Counted from the stretch's first letter, positions 25,860 to 37,945 are shown. The stretch is DNA of 64,000 nucleotides from Amyelois transitella (GCF_032362555.1 NC_083515.1:3941001-4005000); one strand, 5' to 3'. Program-made: numbers and translations. The notes: generated from the letters alone by a model not told the origin.

Positions 25860-28800
25860 TCGCGGGCGTTCAGGGTGAGACGCTAACTGAGACTGCGCAT
25901 GGCGTGCACGTATTTCGTAACGCGCGAGTGAATAACAAACGATGAGATCATAGCTTGTCGTATCGTAATCGTAGCTTTGTCGTATAATACACCTACTCCA
26001 TCCTATTGTCGAAATAATATCAATCACGATTGTTTAAGTATTTATTTCTTTGTTGAAGAATTCATCTTAACTACATTTGTACAATTCATTTTTTTTTGTT
26101 TGTCCTTTAATTTTAATGTTTACTAAAACTAAACTAGGTGAAAAGCGTGAACTAATCTGATTATAAGGTCAAATTTTATTTTTACCGACATCACATTGTA
26201 GGTATGTTCCACACACACCTCTTTCCGGAGGACAGAGAGTTCCTACTGACACGTCGATTAAGGGTATTCGTAACCTCACCTTTCGCTAGAATGTATCCCA
26301 AATTGATTATTAAGCCTTCCCCTTCCAACGTCTCCATTTAAACCGTCTTTTATATTTCTTTATGCCTTGAAAAATTTCCTCTTCATGCAAATTATTACGT
26401 TTGGAGTCTAAGTTTCTCTTTAAAACTTAAACATAATAATAAAATTACTATACCCAATCAATATAATTAAGGAAGCTGAGTTTTGGTGACAAATATCTGC
26501 AATATTTACAAAGGTCGACCTATTGATAAGTCTGAATTACTAATGTACCTATTATACTTGGTACTTGTTGTGTACGTACTCTATGATGACGAATTATTTG
26601 GAATTATGAAGTCATCACGTTTAAATATCACCAATGTATCAGAAACTTATAATTATAATGACGTACCAACGGAATGTGGCCTTTATGTACTTTATTCTTC
26701 CTCTACCTTTTGACAGAGTTCAGGCCATGAGTATAGAGTACCGATAGATATAGAGAACCGCCAAGCTGGCATGAAGAGAATTATGAATGCGTATGAAGCG
26801 AAAGAATTATGCAGGGCTGTAAGTGAATATAGATTCTGCCTACCCCTGCGAGGAAAAAGCGTGATTTTCGTGTAAATAGATAATAACAATCATCAACTAA
26901 TACAATAGAACTCTTGGTTTCCCAAGTTGACAATAACCGAACAAAGTACCTACTGAGGATAGGAAAGTGAAATTTAGCACAGATGTTTATAGGGTGTATA
27001 GAGGAGAACCACAACATTGGGGGATGAAATGAATGGGGAATACTTTCCCCAAAATTTGAATTTCCCCAAAGAATGGGAAATACTTTCTCGTTGCCAGAGC
27101 TGCGGGCTCAAGCAAGTTGTTCATAATATGCAGAGAAATGATCTTAATGAATGAGGATTTCGTGTTTCGGAATCCAATCCAAACTGCTCTTTCTCTCTAG
27201 AGTCCGTTATTTTAGAAAAAAGAAATTCCATTGTACATACATACAAATAATCACGTCTTTATCCCTTACGAAGTAGACAGAGCCAACACCTAGCTAAGAT
27301 TGGAAGACCACGTTCAGCTCTTTAGCTCAATGACGGAATTACCATTCAAATAGTGACAGACTGCCTAAAAGAAGAATCCCAAGTTTATTAGCCTATCCCT
27401 TAATCACTTTTTACGACATTCATGGGAAAGAGATAACGTAGTGGTTCTATTCTACTGGTGTGTGGGCAAACAAACGGCTTTCGTTAATTCAGGAGACATT
27501 GAAATAAAACAAAAATAATTTACTGTGGGAAGACTTTGTAGGAAGGATTTAATGCCAAATCACTTTAGCATTATATGTATATTTAGGCAGACTAAGATGA
27601 TCCTGGCTCCATAATATAAGATTATTATTTCTAAATGTTTATACAGAATTTTCCTCGGATGACTGAATACTTAGATGATGATAACCCGGTATGACCTCAT
27701 TATAAACATACGATATAATTAATATTGATTTTATTCAGTTTTAAAAGTAGGTCTTGGCAAAAAAATATACACATGTATGTTTATTAAAAATGCAATCATA
27801 TGTAACGAACAATAATAATAATTTATATCAAAGAAATTTCATAGTACTCGACGTAGATAAACATTATTATTTTAATATTATATTTATGTAAAAAAAATGT
27901 AATAACTTGTTGACCTACAGCCTCCCAAGTTCTTGATTCGTAACATGAACTAAAATATCTCAAAAGCTTACGCAATACGCTAAACAATTTGTCCTTCGAG
28001 GTTTATATCAAATGTGTTGAAGCCAGCACAAGCCAAATGAGTTGTTTGCGAGTTAATTAACATGGATGTGACTTTGTTTTGACGATGTTTTTGTTAAAAC
28101 TTTTAATTTTTAATATTAAAGCGACGCATGAATAAAATCCTGACTGTTTAATTCTGCCCTCGCAGCATTGCTGTTTCGCTTTTTATTTTGACGTGAAACG
28201 GGACAGCGATAGTTATTCGCGCGATGCGAAGTGAGGTATTACCTAATTAATTTACGGTAGCCTTAAATAACAATCTGTCCCGGTGAGATTGTATCATATA
28301 ATCTTAGCTTTTCTTAAGTACATTATAATAAGTGGTACTCATTTTACTCCACCCCCACTTTATTTTTTTAATATTACTCACTCGGTTGACTAGTATAACG
28401 AAAATAAATTATTCCATAGAAATAGGGATAAAGAGTATATACATAAGTCATACATATATTTGTGTGTGTGTGTGTGCGAGTGAAATTTGTATCTGGTTAC
28501 CTATCAAAGATCAGCTACGAAGGGAAATGTTCAGGGTGTTGTAAAATTAAAGTGGTGAAACCTTAAGCTTTATGACGCCTTTTGATTTAAACTTGTCCCA
28601 TTTTATTAATATGATGTTGATCCCAGTAATCAAGACTATAATTTGCAACCTGTACCGAAGGCGAGGTTAATAAGGAAGCTGGAATGAGAGTATAATAGTT
28701 TTGAACTTGAGGTCATACTAGCGCCATTATTGAGTTATGATTTGTAAAAAAATCTTTATTATGACCCGATGTGAACTTTCACTTATTTTTAACCTTCATT

Positions 28801-29591
28801 GAACTTAACTCGTAATTTTGAAGATTTTTTTAATTGAAGTTTAACAAAATAGTATATAATTTATTCAACACTTGGAAAGTATTATATAAAAGAAAATATC
28901 TAGAATACTATATTATTTAATATCCAAAATAATTTACTATGCTCCCAATATTTATTTGAACATTCATAAAAAACAAACCTCTGTATAGCGCACCAACAAG
29001 CTTTTTGTTGAGCTCCATCTGTAGGCATTTTATAAAACAATTGCAACCGAGTGCTACGTAAAGCTCTACTTTTTCGTATCGCGCTTTTAGAACGTGCTTG
29101 AAAACGGTACGATATGATTGCACTTTGTATTCTTAGATGGCACGAATACAAGTTTTAAGAATGCAATGGCAGAGATAACCTTCTGGTTACACGAGCTGAA
29201 TCATGGCACAAGTGCGCTGCTCTCGCGTTCTCTCTCTCAGCTGTCTAGCAGCGCACCCTTTCTTGACTTCCTACAAAATCTTATTAGTGTCTTTAAGATG
29301 TGTGTTACTCACTCCCTATTCTAGGGGGGGTTGACGATACACGTTACGCCCGTGTAGCCATGCCATCGACGAATGGAGAAATAGCTGATAAATCTATAAA
29401 CTAATAACATTGTTAAATGTAAATGACAGCCTGTACACAGTAATACGCTAAATCGAATCCACTTGTAGATCGCTACAATTTATAGATCTATTATTAAAGT
29501 ACCCAAGTTTGGTACTACGCACTACCTGACAACAGATTATTCTGCAATGTCGAAATAAAAGACGAAGATAAGTTAATGAGTTATATTGTCA
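25860..29591. other. Intergenic region between the two Ssk-like genes
   Basis: No supported gene. It holds a reverse TATG-tailed repeat (27237-27465) and a short (GT)n tract near 28460-28476. 29118-29335 is less AT-rich and contains a pyrimidine run (ctctcgcgttctctctctca); it is unexplained. The likely 5' UTR and promoter of gene A lie just right of 25801, but no TATA box was convincing. Confidence 0.6.
27237..27465 (-). repeat. TATG-tailed interspersed repeat, near-complete reverse copy
   Basis: acatacatacaaataatcac, tagacagagccaaca, gaccacgttcagctctttag and aagaatcccaagtttattag occur in family order. The block before the 5' end is diverged. Confidence 0.85.
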
Positions 29592-29866
29592 TTACTGGTA
29601 CATTCGACCGCCACAGGGCTCCGGCTTTTCGCTGTCACTTGAATACTTGCGAGCGTTACAAAGAGATATTAGGGAATCTATACAGAATACTGCAGAAGCG
29701 GCTAGTGCACACACAGCGCAGGCGTGGGCGTAAAAGTATCTGTCTGAGGGGGGGACGTCTTTCCAGGAGAGGAGGGTGAGAGCGCCGCATGCGCCGAACA
29801 GCACGGCGCCGAACGCCGCCCACCAAGAGCTTACGTACGGGTCCGCTGCCGCTGAAACTGCTTCTC
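29592..29866 (-). CDS. Gene B alternative last exon 3b (TM3-TM4, Ser/Pro/Cys tail)
   Basis: The acceptor (attattacag) precedes 29866 and has the same phase as exon 3a. The frame reads GEAVSAAADPYVSSWW, TM3 (AAFGAVLFGACGALTLL), a loop with KDVPPSDRYFYAHA, TM4 (AVCALAASAVFCIDSLISLC), then a hydrophilic tail KYSSDSEKPEPCGGRMYQ. The FCIDSL at the end of TM4 corresponds to LLIDAVL of gene A. No separate TM1-TM2 exon for it was found between 29867 and 31493, so sharing the 31494-31617 exon is the simplest model. A third gene with distant 5' exons is the alternative. Confidence 0.72.
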
Positions 29867-32800
29867 CTGTAATAATGAATTATTTCTTCTATCGCATTTA
29901 TGGACTTCCTACGACAGCATTAATTAGTAAACTCAATCATGGACAAGTATTTTAATTCAATGGGATTTAATTATTTTTATATTTTCACGCTTACCAATTT
30001 TTAGGGTAAAATTATTGCATGACAGTACAAACTGTAGTAGAATATACCTACATATGACATATATAGATATAAGATAGATCGATAAAAACAGCAATGTTTC
30101 TAACAAGATTACAATGTCTTCATCTAAAATAATGTTATCTCTTCGATACTGATACCAAATGACAGAATAGGGATAAGCTCCACACTTATAAATTCGAAAG
30201 ATTTTAACTAAAATGATGAATTAATTAAACTATTTAAGTCAATATACTTGTTACTTCCAGCCGCATTTATACTATAACCTCCAACACTACAAACATTAAA
30301 ATTACACACTTCACATGCTCGGCGCTTCCTCATCAAACTCTTCCGAGTCCAGATACGCCAAACTCAGGTCGAAGAACATGATGATTCCCGTGGCGACCGA
30401 CACGGACCCACACACCATGGCTCCCAGGTGGTCTCCCGTCCTGGGACACGGGGACTTTCTTGTCCTTCCCGAAAGCACCATACTCCCGCTTGTTAGAAAC
30501 AAACCCACTCCGAGGATCCCGAAATACATGTCTTGTACAAGGTCTAATGGCGCGAATATCATTTCTCCTAAAATAAGGGAAATTTCAAATAGTATTCTAC
30601 ACATTTTTGTAGTAACGATAGTATAAATGCGACTGTCAAATGTAAAAAATGAAAATTATTAGTAATAGATAATGTAAATATTTTTTCAAAATCTGTTCTC
30701 CAACGACAGCAAGACCTTTTAAAAATTAAAATTACAGAGAGATAAAGGAACTGAAAATGTCAAGGTCTAAAATTATCTTAAGACTTTACACTAATTCAGG
30801 TAACGCACTTTGCAATTTGGCTATACTATCTGCATAATAACCTTTTTGTATTAAAAAGTGAATGGGAAACAGTCCAATATGTAAAATACCTAACTACATA
30901 ATTATTTAAGAAACAAGATGTCTTGTTTTACAAAAAATCTCCGAAAATCTTATAGTGCAGATTTTTGCCATTGATTCAATTGCCATGATACAAGCGAGAC
31001 TTATTAATATTTAAAAGTAGTTTCCGATATGTGCTCTCTCTATGCTGGTGCTCGTAAACTCAAAAGATAATACGCTAATTTAAGTACACGAGGTAGAGCA
31101 ATAAAGAAATTAGGTAGGTAACTACATATACTGCATATGAAGCTAGAGTTGGTCGCAAGTTTAAAAATAATTAGCTGTTTCAGACACATAAACATGGTTT
31201 CGTAAAGCGTGCCGATTGTAAAAGTCAATCAAGGGAGAAGCTTATAAACTTGGATCTTTCTTTTTAGGCTTTATGAGCTAGCAACCTGTCGCTATTTAAA
31301 TCTCAATTTCATAATTAAGCCACGCTGGTGAACGTGATTTTTAGTCTTTTCAATTCTGTGGGCTCTTTCCGGGATTCTCCCTTTCAGGGATAAAGACCTG
31401 ATTCTATATATGTATGTATGTAAACATGGATTTCCTTATAAATACTTGTCTCTTTTACAGAAGACATATACACTACCTACTCTTATAACTTACCAATAAT
31501 TTCTCCTGAGAGGACTATGATGAATCCCACATACGTTCCTGAACACAGCATAAATGTCGGCAGGTCTGTCAAGTCGTAGCTGTAGTTATGTAATGTGAGG
31601 CAGGCTATTGTTAATGTCTAAAAAATAAAAAATTACATTCTGTTATTTTTTCGCTGAATAACTCAACCAAATATATGCGCCGACGTGCCTCTTCAGTTTT
31701 TCAAGTTGAGCCTTGCGATATGCTTTGAGATCAAACCTACATGTCTACATAAAATCACGTCTATTATTCTAGAACATGAACTTTATCATTCATATCATTA
31801 TATTCAATCATCAGAATATCCTCTGTTTGATCAAAAATAAAAATGCTAGCTAAATATTGTACATTTTTTGTTAGGAAAGGAAAAATTGGCCTACCATACA
31901 GTTTGAAAAAAAAAACTGTTGGATAATTAAAAATACAGGACAAAGCGACGAACTTACTAATTCCATAAACTTTATTAAACAAGTCGGTATAAGCATTTTG
32001 CTATAATATTTAATTTGTTAACACCTAATAAATAAAATTACAGTCACAAAATCAGCACAATTTTACATTACATCCAAATATGCCAAACGCAATAAACTGT
32101 CAAATTATCAAAAACCAAAGACAAAATTGCAATAAAAAATACATCTATGGCGCCATTTATTTTGAATTAGCGAGCCCCAGTTTCGCAGGGGTAGCATTTA
32201 TTGGTTCAACAATATCTAATTGCCGTGTGGATCCCGGCACCAATACCAAAATAGATGTTGTAAAAGGCGACTAAGGGATAGGCTTACAAAATTGTAATTC
32301 TTTTCAGGCCATGGGCTAGCAACCTGTCACCATTTGAATCTCAATTCTATCATTAAGCCAAATAGCTGAACGTGGCCATTCAGTCTTATCAAGACTGTTG
32401 GCTCTGTCTACTCCTCAAGGGATATACATAGACGTGACCAAATGTATGTATGTATGATTGTATGTAGTTACAAGCTGACAATCGAATCTCAGGATCACGA
32501 AATCACAGCAACGTTTAAGGGTAAAACGTTTCTAAATTCTACACATTATAAAACACGGTGTAAATATATCCTATGCAAATGTATAAGATGCATCCGGGTT
32601 CCTGTAAAGAGATGAGAGGATATACATACATACATAAATATGGTCACGTTTATATCCTTTGCGCGGTAGACAGAGCCAATATATGAGAGGATATAACTAG
32701 GATTAAAGCTAGAAGGAGGACGATATATTCTAGAATTTAGATAGAAGCTATACTTATTCAAGTAAAAATTGGGAAACAATTTTACGATACTGCTAGAACC

Positions 32801-33104
32801 CTACAAATAATAAAAAATGATTTAATTTAATTATCATCTAATATGTTCTTACGTACCAATATATAAGTATATAAAGGGTGCGATGTGAACGGCAATATAA
32901 CAGTTTGATCAAAGTTAATTACTAAACTGAATAATTGTTTAAAGGCTACAAACTTTTTCAATTTGGGGCTAAATCATCAAAATATTAAGCAATGTGATCT
33001 TTGAGAAAATTTACCTCTTCTATATAGACAACTTGAACAAAGGAATTGATTACTTCATCTGCATCTATAAAGTTCAAGGAAGTTAATAGAAATATAAACC
33101 TCAT
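29592..33104 (-). CDS. Snakeskin-like four-pass membrane protein (gene B) with two alternative last exons
   Basis: The core exon 31617-31494 (41 codons plus one base) encodes TM1 and TM2: TLTIACLTLHNYSYD and CSGTYVGFIIVLSG. It aligns with exon 2 of gene A (ALTCSCVALHYHSYNSD and VTGTFVGYLIIFAG) and ends in the same phase. Two downstream exons fit this donor equally well: 30567-30311 (ends PSM, TGA) and 29866-29592 (ends MYQ, TAA). Each opens with GA completing a Gly codon, then a Glu, and each supplies TM3, TM4 and a tail. Only one can be used per transcript, because each carries its own stop codon. The N-terminal exon is uncertain; the best candidate is 33104-33015. By similarity to Ssk the protein should sit at epithelial junctions or membranes, but that is family inference. 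Lying next to gene A on the same strand suggests an old tandem duplication. Confidence 0.75.
30311..30567 (-). CDS. Gene B alternative last exon 3a (TM3-TM4, acidic tail)
   Basis: The acceptor (ttattttag) precedes 30567. The reading frame runs GEMIFAPLDLVQDMYFGILG, through hydrophobic TM3 (GVGLFLTSGSMVL), a basic Cys/Pro loop (SGRTRKSPCPRTGDH) and TM4 (GSVSVATGIIMFFDLSLAYL), to an acidic tail ending EEFDEEAPSM. In gene A the same part is split into two exons; here it is a single exon. An ATTAAA-type signal on the minus strand near 29967-29972 could end this transcript before exon 3b. Confidence 0.8.
31217..31424 (+). repeat. TATG-tailed interspersed repeat in gene B intron
   Basis: Forward copy antisense to gene B, with landmarks aagcttataaacttggatct, gagctagcaacctgtcgcta, aatctcaatttcataattaa and a tatgtatgtatg tail. 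Confidence 0.82.
31494..31617 (-). CDS. Gene B core exon (TM1-TM2)
   Basis: Acceptor tttttag before 31617 and donor GTAAGT after 31494, phases 0 in and 1 out. It encodes LTIACLTLHNYSYDLTDLP followed by a hydrophobic second helix with GTYVGFIIVLSGEII. Size, phase and motifs match exon 2 of gene A at 18627-18747. Confidence 0.85.
32222..32458 (+). repeat. TATG-tailed interspersed repeat, near-complete forward copy
   Basis: Starts gccgtgtggatcccggcacc, has a short gap before gttgtaaaaggcgactaagg, and ends gacgtgaccaaatgtatgta. It lies in intron 1 of gene B. Confidence 0.88.
32622..32682 (-). repeat. TATG-tailed interspersed repeat, tail fragment (reverse)
   Basis: tacatacatacataaatatg, tcacgtttatatcctttgcg and gtagacagagccaa are present; the rest is missing. 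Confidence 0.75.
33015..33104 (-). CDS. Candidate first exon of gene B
   Basis: On the minus strand, ATG at 33104-33102 opens 30 codons ending VQVVYIEE at a GTAAAT donor in phase 0, which fits the next exon. The end resembles the basic/acidic N-terminus of gene A (IVKFLEL) and would lead directly into TM1. The AG at about 33076 (aactttatag) is a good acceptor, so the coding part might instead start inside this stretch (DADEVINSF...) as an internal exon, with an undetected earlier exon. Confidence 0.4.
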
Positions 33105-34620
33105 AAGTAATTACTCAAATATTCCGATTTTTCTGTAACATTTATTTACCTACTGTTAATAACCGTAATTATTTTTTTATCATATCTTTGTATTTCATCA
33201 AATTCTAATATTTACAAACATCACGATTTTTCATTGTATTTCATGGGTTTTTTTCGAAGCGCTATACAGGCTATGAAATGAGAAATTACATTTTTAATTT
33301 TCCATTCTCCAGGCAGATTAAATTTGCCGCCAAAAGGGTATCAAGAGATCACAGTGGTGATTCTGTTTGCATGGAAGAGTGTGAAAGTACCTAAGTCGAT
33401 TTTTAAATATTCAAAATTTTCAAATGCGGGTTCTGCACAGGATATTCGTAGTGATAATTATTGTGTTGCGTACCCAAAGGGTACCCAATACCTATAGTCC
33501 TTTAACGAAACATTTAATTGAAAGGATGTTTAGTTTATGTCTTGTCATTTGTCGTTACTTTTTAACTTTTTAACCTTCTACATTCCCATGGAAGCAAATG
33601 CCTATTTAAAAAGCTAGTTTTGCATAAAACTATAATATCAATATATTTATATTCAAACCTCTTGTGTTACTAAGTGCCTGACAGACAATGTACAGTCAAA
33701 GTGAAACCAATTAATCCACGCTCTGACTTAGGAGGAGTAGGAGAGTATTATGAGAATCCTGGCTAAATTCCCAAGGGATGGAAAACGAATTTTTTTTTCA
33801 TTTACGCTGGTAGAGTTCCAAGCATAATCTAATGAAACGACGCTTATTAGGTCAAACCATACATTGGTCTAAGCCAAATTGTATAAGGTATTTGAACCGA
33901 AATCATACAGATCATGCAAATCTAAATCCGAAAAAGTAATCGCATAACCTATTTTCTCGACCCCGTATCGACGAACATCCCGAAACAATCAAATTTACAA
34001 GAAATTTCACGAGCTACGCGAAAGAATGAATAAAATTATCCAACATTTTTTTTCTGCTGATCGAATTTCGTTGATAACTTTCTTGATATAAATTCTTTTA
34101 CTTATTCTTTTGTTCATTTTAATTAGCAAATAACTTTACATTTATTTAATTAGTTAAAGTTTGTTTTAGAAAAATAATAGCGACTTCGCTGTGATGTAAG
34201 GCATGGTATGGATGATCAAATGCGACTGGAGGCATCCCGTTGGTTATGTAAATAATAGCAAAAAAACGCATTTAGCGTTATTGTTATCGGCAGTGTACGA
34301 CGAAAGTCGACCAAAGTCCATCAAATATTTCGAAGCCACAATGAAGTGAGAAAATTTTCTAAATTTTTTTCGATAAGATTTTATTAGAAGATTCGAAAGA
34401 TTTTGACCAAGTTATTATAACCAATTGCAGATACTGTGATCGAAAACGGGCTTTAATGACAGAGAAATAGAGAAAGAGCTATGCTTGATGATAAATCAAA
34501 GTACAAATGCATTAAGCCACAATCTACGGGAGCTTGCAATCCCATTGGAGTTCAAATCTGTGTTGATTGCTTTTCAAGCGATTTTCCTTTCGTTTACGGT
34601 CATTGGGTAAAATTACTTTT

Positions 34621-34690
34621 GATACATACATACATGTAATAACGTCTATATCGCTTGCGGGGTAGACAGAACAAACAGTTTTGAGAAGAT
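34621..34690 (-). repeat. TATG-tailed interspersed repeat, tail fragment (reverse)
   Basis: gatacatacatacatgtaat, aacgtctatatcgcttgcgg, ggtagacagaacaaacagtt. Confidence 0.75.
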
Positions 34691-35757
34691 ATAAGAAAAA
34701 AATTTATATCAAAAGGTAACATTTATATATTTATTATATATTTTTATCATGAATATTACATTAAATAAGTTGACTCAGCTATTTTGCGGCTTATTAACAT
34801 ATATTTTTTTCTAAATAAGAAAATCCTTTTTACTTGTAACATAGTGGGTGAAGAGTAAGGCCACAGCACCCTCTTAAGCTGGTACCTATCTGTTTCGTGA
34901 CAAAAGTGATCGTGATTTTCGTGTAATACGGATCATATCTAGGTATCTGGGTTCAGGGCCGCATTATATTGCCAACATTTAGGGCGGAGCGCTGTGGTGC
35001 AACAGAATTATATTGGAAACAGGCAATGAAACAACTTATTCCATCCTTCTCATTTGATTACGACCTAATTGAAAGGTTAGAAAAGATAAGGACCTCCATT
35101 ATCGATCATGATAAATGCCAGGCCAATAAATGCGGGTTCGTAAAATCTTTCTTCTGTAATATCGGCTGATATAGTCCTGTGTAATATTTTCTCCACCGAT
35201 AACATCAAGATCTTCAATCTAAAAATTCATCTTAAACTTATTAACAATGTTCGTCAATGATTTATCTATAGATTTCTGTTTATGAAATGATCATTCAAAT
35301 ATTCACGAATCTCTTATAAATTTCTGATTGGACTTTGATTTGTTACTATTTGAATCTCAATTCTATCAGATGTGTAAGATGAAAAAGAGAGAAAAGTCTT
35401 ACTCTCTAAAAAGGTTTAAGAAAATGACTTAACTGGTTTATATTAAAAATTATGTAATTTAACTAACATATCCCTGACCATTCAAAGTAGTACTAGTAGT
35501 ACCTAACTTTGGAAAAGTAAATCAAATTCCGAAGTAAAGTCACGAACAGCCCGACATTTGGAAGCAGCAGCCGGTCACGCCATCTACTGATGATTGGTCT
35601 ATTTGATTCCTAACATCACATCACATTACACTTTGTTTATCTTTTTTTATATTGTTTATGGTATTTAAAGTTTTTTATATACAATTTTATTTGCTGAAAT
35701 TGGTCTGTGAGAAATTTCGTTCTTTTTGTATGACATGCTCATGATATTATAAATACA

Positions 35758-36589
35758 CTAGCTGTGCCCGCGACTTCGTCCGCGTGGAATAGTTATTTTG
35801 GGCATCATATTTATTTTTGCAAACATCCTCCTCGGCTTTATCAATTATAGCTGCTAATTGTTATGGGACTTGGCGACGACTTGGCCCACATCATTACCCG
35901 CGAAGGAACGGAGACTGTATAGTGAGATGAGAGGCCTTTGCCCAGTAGTGGGATCTTACAGGCTGATACTTTACTTTACTTTGATTAGGCGGTCACGCGT
36001 ATTAGAAAGAACGCTGGTTCGCCGTATTAAATGTTTCGCTGCAAATTGCTTATAACGACTATATCTCAAAACCCATTTGTCTGATTTATATACTGTAAAT
36101 GGCAATTTTAGTCTACATGAAAAGCCGAAAGTAATAAACATATTTATTTGGATAAGGATTAATTCTGAATTAAAGAAAATTGGTTTCAAAATAACTTATG
36201 TTTATAATGAAAAAATAATCTTAAAAAATAAACATAAAAGTGGTTATTGTAAGTAAACCTTAAGAGATAGATATATACTCTCGCGGACTTTTTTGTGGCA
36301 AAAAATGAGTACTTCACATCTTTAGTACATTGTTTTACTATATCTTTGTTGGTTTGCGCAGCGTTCGCGTGGAAAGCTCGCAGATGGCCGACTCATTCAA
36401 CTTTCACCTGCATTGTTGACGTTTTCCGTAGGAAATCCGGGATAAAATGTAGCCTATAGCCTTCCTCGATAAATAGACTATCTAACAGTGAAAGAATTAT
36501 TCAAATCGGTTCAGTAGTTTCTGAGATTAGCGCGTTTAAACAAACAAACAAACAAAACAAACTCTTCAGCTTTATAATATTAGTATAGA
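35758..36589 (-). mobile_element. Helitron-like non-autonomous element with nested insertion
   Basis: Read on the minus strand it starts with TC (tctatactaatattataaag), has the gaagag(ttg)ttgtttgtttg stretch, and ends with CTAG after gaagtcgcgggcacag. It is flanked by A on the left and T on the right, as expected for Helitron insertion between A and T. A shorter relative is at 59965-60236. The middle (about 35860-35985) carries an unrelated LINE 3' end. It is a degraded copy with no Rep/helicase coding. Confidence 0.7.
35860..35985 (+). mobile_element. Non-LTR retrotransposon 3'-end fragment inside the Helitron-like element
   Basis: gacttggcgacgacttggcc, acatcattacccgcgaagga, gaggcctttgcccagtagtg and ggatcttacaggctgat resemble the end of ORF2 and the short 3' UTR common in lepidopteran LINE copies (…GGCCTTTGCCCAGCAGTGGGA…GGCTGATG). 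Severely 5'-truncated. Confidence 0.6.
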
Positions 36590-37794
36590 TAAATACACCA
36601 AATCTCTTCCCAGAAGGGGTTGAGAATGCCCACTCTATCTCCACTTGCCAGTGTTCACAAGTTTTTTTTTCCTTAATGCATATTTCGCGACTTCTTAATA
36701 GAAATTTAGGGACATTCTATTAAAAGTATTTTTTTAATGAAAAATTACAATTACGTAGGCCTCTTAGGCCATAAAATACATTTAGAGCAATGACACAAAA
36801 TCAAGCACCATCAAATAAACCCTTATGATATCTCTTTTACGACATTCGAGTTCATCACACGTGTCATATCAACGTAAGTACCATATTAAACGTTATTACA
36901 ATACTAAAGCTGTGACTTCGAAACAGACTTCCAAGTCAAAATAATTCCTCGACCCAAATGGATTAAATTACACCAAAGCTTTTTCGTATTTAGGACGATT
37001 TATTATCAGTAAAACTCGTATCATTTTGGTTTGGCACGTGTAAAGGGAAAACTTACATCATTGCTTCACTAACTTTTTCCACCACTTTGAAATGAAATTG
37101 AAGATATTCTGTCTTAAAATAAGGTCTCCAACCCTCCGAAAGGAACCTGTGTGTTTTTTATCATGCACCTCTCTACGACCATCTGTGTGTTGCCCACCAT
37201 ACTATTATAAGTTCAACATTGGCTGTTTTGCTCCTTTTTTAACATATAGTGTGCTCAAAACATTCTTTTTAACGAAAGTTTTAGCTAAATCAACAAAATT
37301 GCATGTTTTATTTCCAATCACTTAGGAGTAGGTTATTTACATTGATGATTCATTATAGAGATCCAAAGGCAAATACAATGTTTATCAAGTAAGACAACAT
37401 TTTAAAGAAATGCCTATAACTATTACAAAAATGTATGTAAATTTGGAAATTAAGACTATAAATTATTCTTAGTGTAAATTTAATTAGCTAATTATAAAGC
37501 TAGGTCCACCAAATAGCACAAAAGACAAACAGCATAAAATAAAATAAGTAGCACCTAGTGGCCGTGCTATAAAATGAATGGCTCTTGTTATTCTCCCCCA
37601 GAGTCCCACGTGGACACTTGACGTCGCTCTTTATTACTTACTTTGTTTCTTCTTGCTTCAAAAATATTTTTTTAAATTTACGTCACTGTATTATCCCATA
37701 TTTTTCAAAGGTTCAAAAATCTCTTTTGCGTTTTTCCAAACATTATTTTATTACTTTTTGTTTTATTATGGTTGGTTCTCACTTCCCTAGAGAA

Positions 37795-37945
37795 AAGAGC
37801 ACGCACTATTGAACCTAATTCTGGATCGGGAAAGTCAGGTTTTTACGCGAAGCGTCTCCCATCTGACCTCAGTAGACCTTGCAGGGGAGACCTTTACCCT
37901 TATTGGACTATGGATACAAATCTAGTCGCCCAAACTAATCTTCAT
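37795..37945 (+). repeat. Second dispersed repeat family, forward copy
   Basis: Shares ttctggatcgggaaagtcag, gtttttacgcgaagcg and cccatctgacctcag with the copies at 47695, 48178 and 58360. It explains the 96-codon open frame over it. Confidence 0.7.

Noticed and set aside
37040-37120. Donor-like acttac on plus near 37052 as an alternative first exon for Ssk-like gene B
   Set aside because: In the frame that fits the downstream phase there is no upstream ATG before a poorly supported stretch; the 33015-33104 candidate is better.
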